Shown here in pieces: positions 32,517 to 41,920 of a DNA stretch of 64,000 nucleotides. Made by a program: the position numbers and the translations under genes. Below the pieces are notes generated by a model. That model was not told where the DNA came from. It worked only from the letters and a program-made list of their open reading frames with translations, and made no database searches. Position 1 is the first letter of the stretch. Every line of letters begins with the position of its first letter. The stretch is taken from the NCBI GenBank assembly GCA_020072805.1, contig JAIQGC010000006.1, forward strand, positions 1 to 64,000. Direction: 5' to 3'. Origin of the DNA: Terriglobia bacterium. Lineage in GTDB: Bacteria > Acidobacteriota > Terriglobia > Acidiferrales > UBA7541.

Positions 32517-33941
32517 TTGGCAAACGAGGTCCTGACGGAACAGGCGGGGGAGCAGGAGCAGCCCCATCTCAAGCGAGTATTAGGCCGTTGGGACCTTGTG
32601 CTGCTATTTGTCGTCGCGGTTTTCAACCTCAACGTGGTGCCCAGCATCGCGGCCAACGGAGGAGTGACCGTCTGGCTGTGGGTGGTGGCGCTGATCCTCT
32701 TTTTCGTGCCGCAGGGAATCGCGGTGATCGAACTCTCCCATCGCTATCCGGGCGAAGGGGGAGTTTACCTGTGGGCGAAAAAGGAATTTGGAGATTTTCA
32801 CGGGTTTCTTTCCGGGTGGTGCTACTGGACGAATAACATGATGTACGTGCCCACGGTGATGCTGTATTTCGTGGGCGTTTCGGTGTTCGTGCTGGGGCCC
32901 AGCCATGCGCAACTGGCGGACAACCGCATGTTTGCGCTGGGAGCCTCGGTGGTGCTGCTGGGGTTGCTGGTGGTGCTGAACGTGGTTGGTCTGGGCGTGG
33001 GCAAGTGGGTGAATAATGCCGGGGCGGTGGGGACGGGAATTGCCGCGGCGATACTGATTGGCCTGGGGCTGCTAGTGTGGATGCGCTTTGGGACGACGGT
33101 AACGGCGAACGATTTTCGAATTCCGGCGAATCCGCGGTTTCTCATTAATTCGTTTGGGGTAATCTGCTTCGGGCTGGTGGGGCTGGAACTGGCTTCGGTG
33201 ATGGGCGACGAGATCCAGGATCCGCGGAAGACATTGCCGGGAGCGGTGGCCTGGGGCGGGCTGCTTTCCGGAGCGCTCTATATAGGAGCGACGCTGACGC
33301 TGCTGACGGGCGTGAAGCAGAGCGACATCAGCGTGCTGCAGGGAATCGTGCAGGCCGTGGAGCATATGGCGGCGCGGGTGGGCGGCGGATGGATTGTGGC
33401 GCCGTTCGCGCTGATGCTGAGTATTTCGATTGCGGGAATCGGCTCGGCGTGGCTGGGCGGTTCGGCGCGCATTCCATTCGTGGCGGGCCTCGATTCCTAC
33501 ATGCCGTCGTGGCTGGGCAAGGTGCATCCGAAATATGGCACGCCCTATGCGGCGTTGATTGTGCACGCGGTGATATCCCTGATCCTGGTGATTGTGAATT
33601 TCACGGTGACGGATTCCGGGGTGCAGGAGACATTTCAGAAGCTGCTTTCGCTGGCGGTGGTGCTGCAACTGATTCCGTTTATCTATCTGTTCGCGGCGCT
33701 GCTGAAGATCGCGCGGGATAAGACGAGGGAGGCGGGATATTACCAGCCGTGGGTGCTTTATGCCGCGGGCGGCAGCGGGCTGCTGACGACGATATTGGGG
33801 ATCCTCGTGGTGTTTTCGCCGGCGGCGCAGATCAAGTCGATCCTGTCCTATGAAATTTGGATGGTGGGAGGAACCGCTGGATTTATCGGTTTGGCGGCGT
33901 TTTTCTTTTTTGTGTACGGCGGGCGGAAAGCGGCGCGGTAA
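32517..33941 (+). CDS. APC-family amino-acid/polyamine permease
   Basis: This 474-aa protein with about 12 TM helices begins with an APC-type first helix (LGRWDLVLLFVVAVFNLNVVPSIAANG). The segment LSHRYPGEGGVYLWAKKEFG is the usual loop of amino-acid/polyamine antiporters and symporters. The start is a TTG at 32517 with GGAGAG about 6 nt upstream; the next in-frame ATG is too far inside. It should import or exchange an amine or amino acid, complementing the ABC transporter encoded on the other strand. It sits 29 nt after the aminotransferase and 37 nt before the dehydrogenase, in one operon. Confidence 0.9.
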   Translation: MANEVLTEQAGEQEQPHLKRVLGRWDLVLLFVVAVFNLNVVPSIAANGGVTVWLWVVALILFFVPQGIAVIELSHRYPGEGGVYLWAKKEFGDFHGFLSGWCYWTNNMMYVPTVMLYFVGVSVFVLGPSHAQLADNRMFALGASVVLLGLLVVLNVVGLGVGKWVNNAGAVGTGIAAAILIGLGLLVWMRFGTTVTANDFRIPANPRFLINSFGVICFGLVGLELASVMGDEIQDPRKTLPGAVAWGGLLSGALYIGATLTLLTGVKQSDISVLQGIVQAVEHMAARVGGGWIVAPFALMLSISIAGIGSAWLGGSARIPFVAGLDSYMPSWLGKVHPKYGTPYAALIVHAVISLILVIVNFTVTDSGVQETFQKLLSLAVVLQLIPFIYLFAALLKIARDKTREAGYYQPWVLYAAGGSGLLTTILGILVVFSPAAQIKSILSYEIWMVGGTAGFIGLAAFFFFVYGGRKAAR

Positions 33942-33978
33942 GCGCGCTTGAGGATTCAAGAGAAGCGTGGAGGGGACA

Positions 33979-35460
33979 ATGTCCAGCACGGCAAAACAGA
34001 GCGTTCGCAGCTACCAAAACTACATCAACGGGAAGTTCGTGAGCAGCGCGACGGGCGAGACCTTCGCGGTCTATGACCCTTCCACGGAAGAAGTGATCGC
34101 GCAGGTGGCGGCGGGCGGCGCGGCGGATGTGGACAGCGCGGTGAAGGCGGCGCGCGCGGCTTTTGATACCGGCGACTGGGGAAAGACCTCGGCGCAGGAC
34201 CGCGGACGGATTCTCTTTAAGCTGGCGGAAAAAATTCGTGCCAACGCAGCCATGCTGTCCGAGCTGGAATGCCGCAACACGGGCAAGCCGCTGGTGGAGG
34301 CGGAATACGACATCGCCGACGCGGCGACCTGTTTTGAATACTACGGCGGGCTGGCCAACAAGGTGATGGGGCAGACGATGCCGGTGCCGGCCAACGGCCT
34401 AAGCTTCACGCTGAAGGAGCCGATGGGCGTGGCCGGGCAGATAATTCCGTGGAACTATCCGCTGGTGATGGCGGCGTGGAAGCTGGGGCCGGCGATCGCG
34501 GCGGGCTGCACAATCGTGCTGAAGCCCGCGGAGCAGACGCCCTGCACCATGATGGAAGCGGCACGGTGGTTCGAGGAAGCCGGGCTGCCGCCGGGAGTGG
34601 TGAACATCGTGAACGGGATGGGCGAGACGGCGGGAGCGGCGCTGGTGGCCCACCCCGGCGTGGACAAGATTGCCTTCACGGGCAGCGCGGCGGTGGGCAA
34701 GATCATCGTGAAGAGCGCGGCGGACACGCTGAAGCGGGTGACGCTGGAGCTGGGCGGAAAATCGCCGAACATTTTCTTCGCGGAAGCGGACTGGGAAGCG
34801 GCGGTGGACGGCGCGCTGTTCGGCGTGTTCATCAACCAGGGGGAAGTGTGCTCGGCGGGGAGCCGCATCCTGGTGGAGAAGAAGATCTATTCAAAATTTG
34901 TCGAGGCCATGACGGAGAAGGCCAAAAAGATCAAGCTGGGGCCGCCGATGGACCGGGAAACGAAGATGGGGCCGCTGGTCAGCCGGGAACAGTACGACCG
35001 GGTGACGTCCTATCTCGAACTGGGGAAGAAGGAAGCGCGGGTGGCCAGCGGAGGCGGGCGGCCCAAGGAGTTTGCCAAGGGGTATTACGTGCAGCCGACG
35101 ATTTTCTGCGACGTGAACAATAACGCGCGGATCGCCCGCGAGGAAATTTTCGGGCCGGTGGCCACGGTGATTCCGTTCGAAAACGAAGCGGAGGCCATCC
35201 GCATCGCCAACGATACGCCGTACGGGCTGGCGGCGGCGGTGTGGACGCGGGACATTTTCAAGGCGTTTCGCGTGGTTAAGGCGGTGCGCGCGGGGATCGT
35301 GTGGATCAACCACATGCAGCCGACGTACGTGGAAGCGCCCTGGGGCGGCTACAAGCAGTCGGGATTCGGGCGCGAGCTGGGGCCGTGGGGGCTGGAAGAA
35401 TATCTCGAAACCAAGCAGGTGTTCGTGAACCTGGACGAGACACCGATCGGGTGGTACTGA
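33979..35460 (+). CDS. Aldehyde dehydrogenase, betaine/amino-aldehyde type
   Basis: This 493-aa NAD(P)-dependent aldehyde dehydrogenase has the catalytic Cys291 in INQGEVCSAGSR, the general base Glu257 in LELGGKSPN, and the cofactor Asn in IPWNYPLVMAAWK. The sequence style (MQPTYVEAPWGGYKQSGFGR) is closest to betaine-aldehyde and gamma-aminobutyraldehyde dehydrogenases (BetB, PuuC, PatD types). It would oxidise the aldehyde formed by deamination of an amine to an amino acid such as GABA. ATG 33979 has GGAGGGG upstream; the GTG at 33967 overlaps that site. The stop overlaps the next start by one base. Confidence 0.92.
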   Translation: MSSTAKQSVRSYQNYINGKFVSSATGETFAVYDPSTEEVIAQVAAGGAADVDSAVKAARAAFDTGDWGKTSAQDRGRILFKLAEKIRANAAMLSELECRNTGKPLVEAEYDIADAATCFEYYGGLANKVMGQTMPVPANGLSFTLKEPMGVAGQIIPWNYPLVMAAWKLGPAIAAGCTIVLKPAEQTPCTMMEAARWFEEAGLPPGVVNIVNGMGETAGAALVAHPGVDKIAFTGSAAVGKIIVKSAADTLKRVTLELGGKSPNIFFAEADWEAAVDGALFGVFINQGEVCSAGSRILVEKKIYSKFVEAMTEKAKKIKLGPPMDRETKMGPLVSREQYDRVTSYLELGKKEARVASGGGRPKEFAKGYYVQPTIFCDVNNNARIAREEIFGPVATVIPFENEAEAIRIANDTPYGLAAAVWTRDIFKAFRVVKAVRAGIVWINHMQPTYVEAPWGGYKQSGFGRELGPWGLEEYLETKQVFVNLDETPIGWY

Positions 35461-36821
35461 TGAGCACAATACAGATTCGCACGGCAATTCCCGGGCCCAA
35501 GTCGAAGGCTCTGATGGAGCGGCGCGTGGCGGCGGTTCCGCGCGGACCGTTTCATGCGCTTCCGGTGTTCGCGGCGTCCGCGGAGGGCGCGGTCATCGAG
35601 GACGTGGACGGCAACCGCTTTCTGGATTTCGCCGGCGGGATCGGCTGCCTGAACATGGGCCACCGCGCGCCGGGAGTGCTGGCGGCGGTGCGCAGCCAGA
35701 TGGAGAAGTTTCTGCACGTGTGCTTCAGCATGACGCCGTATGAAAGCTATATCGCGGTGGCGGAAAAGCTGAACGCGCTGGCGCCGGGAAAGTTCGCGAA
35801 GAAGACATTTTTGGCGAACAGCGGAGCGGAAGCGGTGGAGAACGCCATCAAGATCGCGCGGGCGTACACCAAACGGCCGGCGGTGATCGCGTTCGAAGAC
35901 GCGTTTCACGGGCGGACATACATGTCCATGGCGCTGACCAGCAAGACGCATCCGTACAAGGCGGGGTTCGAGCCGTTTCCGGGGGAGATTTATCGCATAC
36001 CGTACGCGTATTGCTACCGGTGTTCGTACGGGATGAAGTATCCCTCGTGCGGAACGGCCTGCGCGAGCCAGCTGGAAAACGCCTTCAAGAAGGTGGTGGC
36101 GGCGGAAACGGTGGCCGCGGTGATTGCCGAGCCGGTGCTGGGAGAAGGCGGATTCGTGGCGCCGCCGCGGGAATTTTTCACGATGATTCAGGAGATCTGC
36201 CGGAAGAACGGCATTCTGTTCATCGCCGATGAGGTGCAGAGCGGCATCGGGCGCACGGGAAAAACTTTTGCGATCGAACATTACGGGGTCGAGCCGGACA
36301 TCATCACCACGGCCAAGTCGCTGGGCGGAGGGCTGCCGCTGGCGGCGGTGACCGGGCGCGCGGAGGTGATGGACGCGCCGGGACTGGGCGGGATTGGCGG
36401 AACATTCGGAGGGAATCCGGCGGCGTGCGCGGCGGCGCTGGCGACGCTGGAGATCCTGGAGAAGGAAGGATTGCTGGCGCGCTCGACGGCAATCGGCAAG
36501 AGGTTCGAGGAGCGCGCGCGGGGATGGCAGAAGAAGTGGGCGCTGGTGGGGGATGTGCGCGGACTGGGAGCCATGTGCGCGATTGAGCTGGTGCGCGACG
36601 CGGAAACGCGCGAGCCGGGCGAGGCGGAGATGAAGGAAGTGGCGCAATACTGCACGGAGCACGGCGTAATCACGATCACGGCGGGAACGTTTGGAAATGT
36701 GCTGCGAATACTGGTGCCGCTGGTGGTCACGGACGCGCAGTTGGATGAAGGCTTGGATGTAATCGAGCAGGCGCTGGCGGGCGTGGCGGAGCGTTCGCGC
36801 ACCGCGCTTTCGCACGCCTAG
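35460..36821 (+). CDS. gabT: 4-aminobutyrate-type aminotransferase
   Basis: This 453-aa class-III PLP aminotransferase has the catalytic K286 in TTAKSLGGGLPLAAVTGR, NSGAEAVENAIKIAR for phosphate binding and IADEVQSGIGRTG with the PLP Asp. The pattern matches GabT/PuuE, which converts GABA plus 2-oxoglutarate to succinic semialdehyde plus glutamate. The start overlaps the dehydrogenase stop (TGATG), so the two are translated together: aldehyde to omega-amino acid, then transamination. No succinic-semialdehyde dehydrogenase gene is adjacent. It ends the receptor-led operon. Confidence 0.9.
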   Translation: MSTIQIRTAIPGPKSKALMERRVAAVPRGPFHALPVFAASAEGAVIEDVDGNRFLDFAGGIGCLNMGHRAPGVLAAVRSQMEKFLHVCFSMTPYESYIAVAEKLNALAPGKFAKKTFLANSGAEAVENAIKIARAYTKRPAVIAFEDAFHGRTYMSMALTSKTHPYKAGFEPFPGEIYRIPYAYCYRCSYGMKYPSCGTACASQLENAFKKVVAAETVAAVIAEPVLGEGGFVAPPREFFTMIQEICRKNGILFIADEVQSGIGRTGKTFAIEHYGVEPDIITTAKSLGGGLPLAAVTGRAEVMDAPGLGGIGGTFGGNPAACAAALATLEILEKEGLLARSTAIGKRFEERARGWQKKWALVGDVRGLGAMCAIELVRDAETREPGEAEMKEVAQYCTEHGVITITAGTFGNVLRILVPLVVTDAQLDEGLDVIEQALAGVAERSRTALSHA

Positions 36822-36847
36822 CGCGGACAGCAGGGAGCCGCAGGATT

Positions 36848-37543
36848 CTAGCGGAGTTCTTTTTCGCCGAAGAGATCCTTCAAATTAATATAGAGGCGCC
36901 GGGCGGCGCGGAAGAGGGCTTCAATGCCCTCGGTTTCGGGCTTGATTTCGTGCTCGGTGAGGCCGGAGTTTACGGCTTCGCAAAGCTGCGCGGCGCGGCG
37001 GACGCGTTCGGTGAAGAGCAGGGGAAGGACGGTGGCCGTGTCGCGATGCTGGCGCTGGCGCTCCTGCCATTCCTGGACGGCCCAGGCGGTCTTGCGCACA
37101 TAATCCACGGCGTCGCGGAATTCGCGCAGGACGCGGGGGTCCACGTTGCCCGCGGTGATCTCTTGATCCAGACGCTTGAGTTCGATAGTCGTTTTTTTCA
37201 CCCAGAAGGTGAGGCCCCAGAAGGTTTCGCTGGGCTGCAAAAGCTCGACGGCGATGCCGAGCAAGACGCCGTCCTTGGCGCGGCGGATGGCGCCGGCGCG
37301 CGCCCGGATTTCCTCGCCGGTGATGAGATTGCGCAGGACGAGTTCGGTGCCGGCCCGCGGATACTTTTCAGAGTTCAGAAACTGCAGCAAGCCTCCATGA
37401 ATGCTGACATCCTTGGCGTGGGCTTCCGCCGTATGCGAGGAATGACCGGAAGCGCCCCAGTCTACCTGGATGGGCGCAAAGAGGGGGTAGCGGGTACTGC
37501 GCCGGCGGGCGGCGTCCTGGACGGGCTGGTCTTGCATGGCCAC
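36848..37543 (-). CDS. PilZ-domain protein with helical C-terminal extension
   Basis: In this 231-aa protein residues ~12-110 are a PilZ domain with both cyclic-di-GMP signatures: RRSTR (RxxxR) and DVSIHG ((D/N)xSxxG). The C-terminal ~115 residues are charged and helical (ELKRLDQEITAGNVDPRVL, AAQLCEAVNSGLTE), perhaps a partner-binding module. The GTG at 37543 is preferred since AAGGAGG ends 6 nt upstream; the ATG two codons later has poorer spacing. It is convergent with the gabT-type gene; a functional link to amine catabolism is not shown. Confidence 0.82.
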   Translation of the reverse strand: MAMQDQPVQDAARRRSTRYPLFAPIQVDWGASGHSSHTAEAHAKDVSIHGGLLQFLNSEKYPRAGTELVLRNLITGEEIRARAGAIRRAKDGVLLGIAVELLQPSETFWGLTFWVKKTTIELKRLDQEITAGNVDPRVLREFRDAVDYVRKTAWAVQEWQERQRQHRDTATVLPLLFTERVRRAAQLCEAVNSGLTEHEIKPETEGIEALFRAARRLYINLKDLFGEKELR

Positions 37544-37703
37544 AGAGCACCTCCTTGTTCGCTTGTCTTCACTTTAGCGGAAGCGCGGGCGGGCTGGACG
37601 GAAGTTGCCGTAATGGTTACTCTTTAAGAGAATGAATTATAATGGAGAGGTCGTGCGCGGAAATCCTGGCTGCTTGGCAAGACGGAAAGAAAGCCGATAG
37701 CCG

Positions 37704-37732
37704 TTGCCGCTGTCCGGGGAATGCTCTACACT
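37704..37732 (+). promoter_or_regulatory. tRNA promoter
   Basis: -35 TTGCCG (37704-37709), exactly 17 nt, -10 TACACT (37727-37732). The predicted start near 37739 is about 23 nt before the tRNA 5' end at 37762, leaving a short leader to be removed by RNase P. This is the best-spaced promoter upstream of the tRNA. Confidence 0.7.
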
Positions 37733-37761
37733 GAAAACCGACCGCGCTGATGGCAGTGGAA

Positions 37762-37837
<76 letters not shown>

Positions 37838-38085
37838 ACCGAGCGGCAAATTCCGTGGGAGATCCACCACGAAGCTTGCTTTGAGGTAGTCTTTTCCGTG
37901 CTGCAGAGCCCACTGCGCCCCCCATTTGCAGGTTGGCTTTATTTCCCCGATTGCCCTGCGAAGAAAAGCTGGTCCCTCGGTGGTTCCTCCAGCTCCCTTC
38001 GATGAGTGGTTGCCTATGCAAGCATCCGCAGATACAATTTTGCTACCGTGCCACTTTACGAGAGTTCATCGTCGAGGTGTTTCTG

Positions 38086-38616
38086 ATGCGCCGTGCCAAA
38101 CGATCCCATGCTGCATCGCCGCAGGAGAACGGCTCCCGCACGTCCTCCATGGCGCTCGATTTCAAGGACTACGTCCCCGCGCACCTGACCTTCCTCGCCA
38201 ATAAAATATCCAGCGGCGCTTCGGCGGTCTACCGCCCGCGCTTTGGCGTGGGCATCACCGAATGGCGCATCATGGCGCTGCTGGCCCGGGAGGCGTGGGT
38301 CAGTCCGCGGTGGGTTTCCGAGGCCACCGGTCTGGACAAGGGAGCGGTCAGCCGCAGCATTCAATCGCTGCGTGAGGGCGGGCACGTCGAGGTTCGCCCG
38401 GACCAGTATGACCGCCGGAGCCAGATTCTGGCGCTGACCCCCAAGGGCCTTGCCCTGCACGATCGCATCGTGCAGCTGGCGCGCAAAAGGGAACAAAAGC
38501 TGTTGAGCGGATTTTCCAGCGAGGAACGCGCTCTTCTGACGCAGTTTTTGGCCCGGATGGAATCTCAAGTGCCCGCCGCCAACGCTCTCGCCGAGGAGCC
38601 CGAGTCCGGCCAGTAA
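38086..38616 (+). CDS. MarR-family transcriptional regulator
   Basis: This 176-aa winged-helix regulator has its helix-turn-helix at WVSEATGLDKGAVSRSIQSL (residues ~83-102), followed by the wing YDRRSQILALTPKGLALHD with the conserved DxR. MarR proteins usually repress nearby genes until a small aromatic or amine ligand binds. ATG 38086 has GAGGTG 7 nt upstream; the longer frame from 37933 overlaps the sequence just past the tRNA. It is 147 nt before the flavoenzyme gene on the same strand, the likely target. Confidence 0.88.
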   Translation: MRRAKRSHAASPQENGSRTSSMALDFKDYVPAHLTFLANKISSGASAVYRPRFGVGITEWRIMALLAREAWVSPRWVSEATGLDKGAVSRSIQSLREGGHVEVRPDQYDRRSQILALTPKGLALHDRIVQLARKREQKLLSGFSSEERALLTQFLARMESQVPAANALAEEPESGQ

Positions 38617-38762
38617 GGCGTGCTCTCGCTGTGCGGTAGTCCCGGCGTTTGCTTTTGCTTGATCGCGCAGTCCTTGTTCAGACTGGTCCGCGCGGAACTG
38701 GAAAGAAATGATGCGCAAGGCGCAGCGAGGCCGCTGTTTGCAGCGCGCGAAAGCGGGAGTAC

Positions 38763-40093
38763 ATGACCGACTACAAGAAATGCAGTTTCTGGCTGGACAC
38801 GCTCGGCGAAGAACTTGCCCCGCGTCCGGCTCTGCAGCGTTCCGCGGAAGTGGACGTGGCTGTCCTGGGAGCCGGCTTTTCCGGCTTGTGGACCGCCTAC
38901 TACCTGCTGCGCGATAACCCCGGGCTGCGCGTGGCCGTGGTGGAAAAGGAAATCGCCGGCTACGGTGCTTCGGTGCGTAACGGCGGATGGTGTTCGTCGA
39001 AGTTTCCGGTGACCCCGGTGGAACTCGAGCGCCGCTACGGGCGCGACGCCGCGCGGGCGCTGATGCTGGCGATGTACGACACGGTGGACGAAGTAGCCCG
39101 CGTGTGTGAAGCCGAGCGCATTGACGCGCAGTTTCAGATGGGCGGGCCGGCTACGAACGCCTGGGGCTGGGCGACCGCCACGTGCTGCTCAGCGCCGCCG
39201 AGGCCGCCGAGCGCGTCCGCGTGACCAACGTGCAGGGCGCGCTCTTCGCCGCGCACAATGGCAGCGTGAATCCCGGCCGCCTCGTCCGCGGCCTGGCCCG
39301 CGCCGTCGAGCGCCGCGGCGGCGTCATCTACGAGCAGACCGAAGTGACGCAGTTCGCCGGGGGTGCTGCGCCGCGGCTGGTCACGCCGGGCGGCGAACTC
39401 CGCGCGAAAAAAGCCCTCGTTCTGGCGGGGGAAGCCTATCTCTCCCGCCTGCCCGCACTGCACCGCGCGATTCTGCCCATGTACTCGCTCATCGCCGTCA
39501 CCGAGCCGCTTTCCTCCGCGCAGTGGGCGCAAATCGGCTGGGAGCGCCGCGAAAGCCTGGCCTCCTTCCGCCACACGGTGGACTACCTGACGCGCACCGC
39601 CGACGGCCGCATCCTTTTCGGCAGCCGCGGCGCGCCCTATCTTTTCGGCTCGAAGATCACCGACGAGCAGGACCGCCACGCCGCCACGCACGGAAAAATT
39701 CATCAGTACGTCGCCGAATGGTTTCCCGCGCTCCGGGATGTGAAATTCACGCACGCCTGGGGCGGCCCGGTGGGCATGCCGCGCGACTGGATGCCCATGG
39801 CCTCCTTCGACGCCTCTTCGCGCATCGGCACCGCGCGCGGCTATACCGGCCAGGGAGTTTCCACCACGAATCTGCTGGGAAGGGTTCTTGCGGAATTAAT
39901 TTCCGGAAAGCGCACGGGCCTCGATACGCTGCCCGTGGCGCAACGCCATTCGCCCAACTGGGAGCCGGAACCGCTGCGCTGGATGGCCGTGCGCTACGCC
40001 CAGAACACGTTTCTGCGCATGGATGAAGCCGAGGAAAGCGGCCGGAGCCGGCCGTGGCATTCTTTTATCGCGGACCAGATCGGCAAGCACTGA
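38763..40093 (+). pseudogene. Gamma-glutamylputrescine-oxidase-like FAD enzyme, interrupted by a frame change
   Basis: The first part (38763 to about 39146) has the FAD-binding Rossmann motif VAVLGAGFSGLWTAYYL, then ASVRNGGWCSSKFP, typical of DadA/PuuB-like amine oxidases. After FQMGG the frame fails; YERLGLGDRH resumes in another frame at about 39149 and runs cleanly to the stop at 40093 (VNPGRLVRGLARAVERRGG, SRGAPYLFGS, GGPVGMPRDWMPM, GYTGQGVSTTN). About 20-25 residues normally present at the junction seem missing. Intact relatives oxidise N-substituted amines to an aldehyde and ammonia or amine. It is downstream of the MarR gene. It may be a decayed gene or an assembly deletion. Confidence 0.82.
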
Positions 40094-40126
40094 CGCTTTT
40101 TTGATCGCCGGCCACCCGGCGAATCG

Positions 40127-41782
40127 TTAGCGCTTCTGCGCCTTCGCCGGCTTAGCCACCGGGGCGCTGCGCGCCTGCAGCTCTTCGTAGGTGCCCTTGA
40201 AGTCCTCGACGTGCCCGCCCTGAATGTGCCAGATGCGCGTGGCCACTTCGTCGAGGACGTCCTCGTCGTGGGTGACCAGCAGCAGCGTGCCTTCATACTT
40301 CTGCAGGGCGATATTCAGCGCGTTGATGGCTTCCAGGTCCAGGTTGTTGGTGGGTTCGTCCAGCACCAGAACATTGGGCTTCTGCATCATCAGCTTGCAG
40401 AACAGCAGCCGCGCCGTCTCTCCGCCGGAGAGCGCCTTGGTGGCCTTCAGGGAGTCTTCGCCGCTGAAGAGCATCTGCCCCAGCAGCCCGCGCAGTTCTT
40501 CCTGCGACGCCGTGGGGTTGAACTGCCAGAGCCATTCGATCGCGGTCATGCCCTTGGATTTGTCCACGGTGGTGTCGCCGAAGTCCTGCGGGAAATAGCC
40601 CACGGTCACTTCGTGGCCCCACACCACGTTGCCGCCGTCCACGGGGAACCTGCGGTCGGCGTCCGGAACGAAGTCCCCGGCGTTGTGAATCAGCGATTTC
40701 AGCAGGGTGGTCTTGCCCGCGCCGTTGCGCCCGATGATGGCGATTTTCTCCCCGCGCGTCACGCTCGCCGAAAACGACTGGATCACTTTCAGCGGCTCAT
40801 ACGATTTCGCCAGGCGCTTGGCCTCCAGCGGCAGCCGCCCGGACTGCTTTTCGATGGCGAAGCGGATGTAAGGGCGCTGAATGTTGGAGCGGGCCAGTTC
40901 CGTCGTCTGCAGCCGCTCGACTTCCTTCTTGCGCGAAGTGGCCTGCGCCGAGCGCGTGCCCGCGGAAAAGCGCGCAATAAAGTCGTTCAGCTGGGCGATT
41001 TTCTTTTCGCGCACTGCGTTGTCCTTCTCGATGCGCGTGCGAATCTGTGTCTTGGCCAGCACCATGTCGTCGTAGCCGCCGTTGTACATGATGATGGTTT
41101 CGTAGTCGATGTCGGCGATGTGCGTGCACACGCTGTTCAGGAAGTGCCGGTCGTGCGAAATCACCAGCAGCACGCCTTCATACTCGAGCAGATAGTCCTT
41201 CAGCCAGTGCAGCGAATCCAGGTCCAGGTTGTTGGTGGGCTCGTCCAGCAGCAGCGCCGGAGGGTTGCCAAAGAGCGCCTGCGCCAGCAGCACGCGCACC
41301 TTCTGCCCGCCCTGCAGTTCCTTCATCTTGCGCTCGTGCAGCTCGGACTCCACGCCCAGCCCGTCCAACAGCACCGCCGCGTCGGCCTCGGCCGTGTAGC
41401 CGCCTTCCTCGCCCACCACGCCTTCGAGTTCGCCCAGGCGCATGCCGTCGGCGTCGGAGAGCTGCTCGTGCGGCTTGGCGTAGAGCGTGTCGCGCTCCAC
41501 CAGCGCCTTCCACAGCGGCGCGTTGCCCATAATCACCGCGTCAATCACGCGGTATTCGTCGAAGGCGAACTGGTCCTGCCGCAGGATGCCCATTTTTCTG
41601 GGGCGCCCGATGGTGCCCTTGGTGGGCTCGAGTTCGCCCGCCAGGATCTTCATGAACGTGGATTTGCCCGCTCCGTTGGGCCCCGTGATCGCGTAGCGCC
41701 GCCCGGGAAGAAACGAGCAGGTGACCTCCTCGAACAGGATTCTTCCGCCGAAGCGCATAGTGATGTCATTGACCGTGAGCAT
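40127..41782 (-). CDS. ABC-F family ATPase (YbiT/EttA-type)
   Basis: This 551-aa soluble protein has two ATPase domains and no membrane segments: Walker A GPNGAGKST (~34-42) and GRNGAGKTT (~347-355), signatures LQGGQKVR and LSGGETARLL, and Walker B LLLDEPTNNLDLDS and LVLDEPTNNLDLEA. A linker (~residues 235-320) carries the interdomain P-site tRNA-interaction motif region. ABC-F proteins bind ribosomes and ease stalled translation or give antibiotic protection; the subtype resembles YbiT. It is convergent with the flavoenzyme gene and is unlikely to belong to the amine genes. Confidence 0.93.
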   Translation of the reverse strand: MLTVNDITMRFGGRILFEEVTCSFLPGRRYAITGPNGAGKSTFMKILAGELEPTKGTIGRPRKMGILRQDQFAFDEYRVIDAVIMGNAPLWKALVERDTLYAKPHEQLSDADGMRLGELEGVVGEEGGYTAEADAAVLLDGLGVESELHERKMKELQGGQKVRVLLAQALFGNPPALLLDEPTNNLDLDSLHWLKDYLLEYEGVLLVISHDRHFLNSVCTHIADIDYETIIMYNGGYDDMVLAKTQIRTRIEKDNAVREKKIAQLNDFIARFSAGTRSAQATSRKKEVERLQTTELARSNIQRPYIRFAIEKQSGRLPLEAKRLAKSYEPLKVIQSFSASVTRGEKIAIIGRNGAGKTTLLKSLIHNAGDFVPDADRRFPVDGGNVVWGHEVTVGYFPQDFGDTTVDKSKGMTAIEWLWQFNPTASQEELRGLLGQMLFSGEDSLKATKALSGGETARLLFCKLMMQKPNVLVLDEPTNNLDLEAINALNIALQKYEGTLLLVTHDEDVLDEVATRIWHIQGGHVEDFKGTYEELQARSAPVAKPAKAQKR

Positions 41783-41920
41783 AACCTTCCCATTCTAGCA
41801 AGGATTGGCCCGCGCTGCTTGCGATTGCCGCCTGTAACCGCTTTGCGCCCCGGGAAAGATGCCCTGTTCCGCTTTCTTCTGTGCCAGAATCAGCACAGCA
41901 GCGGCGGTTTGGAGGGCTTC

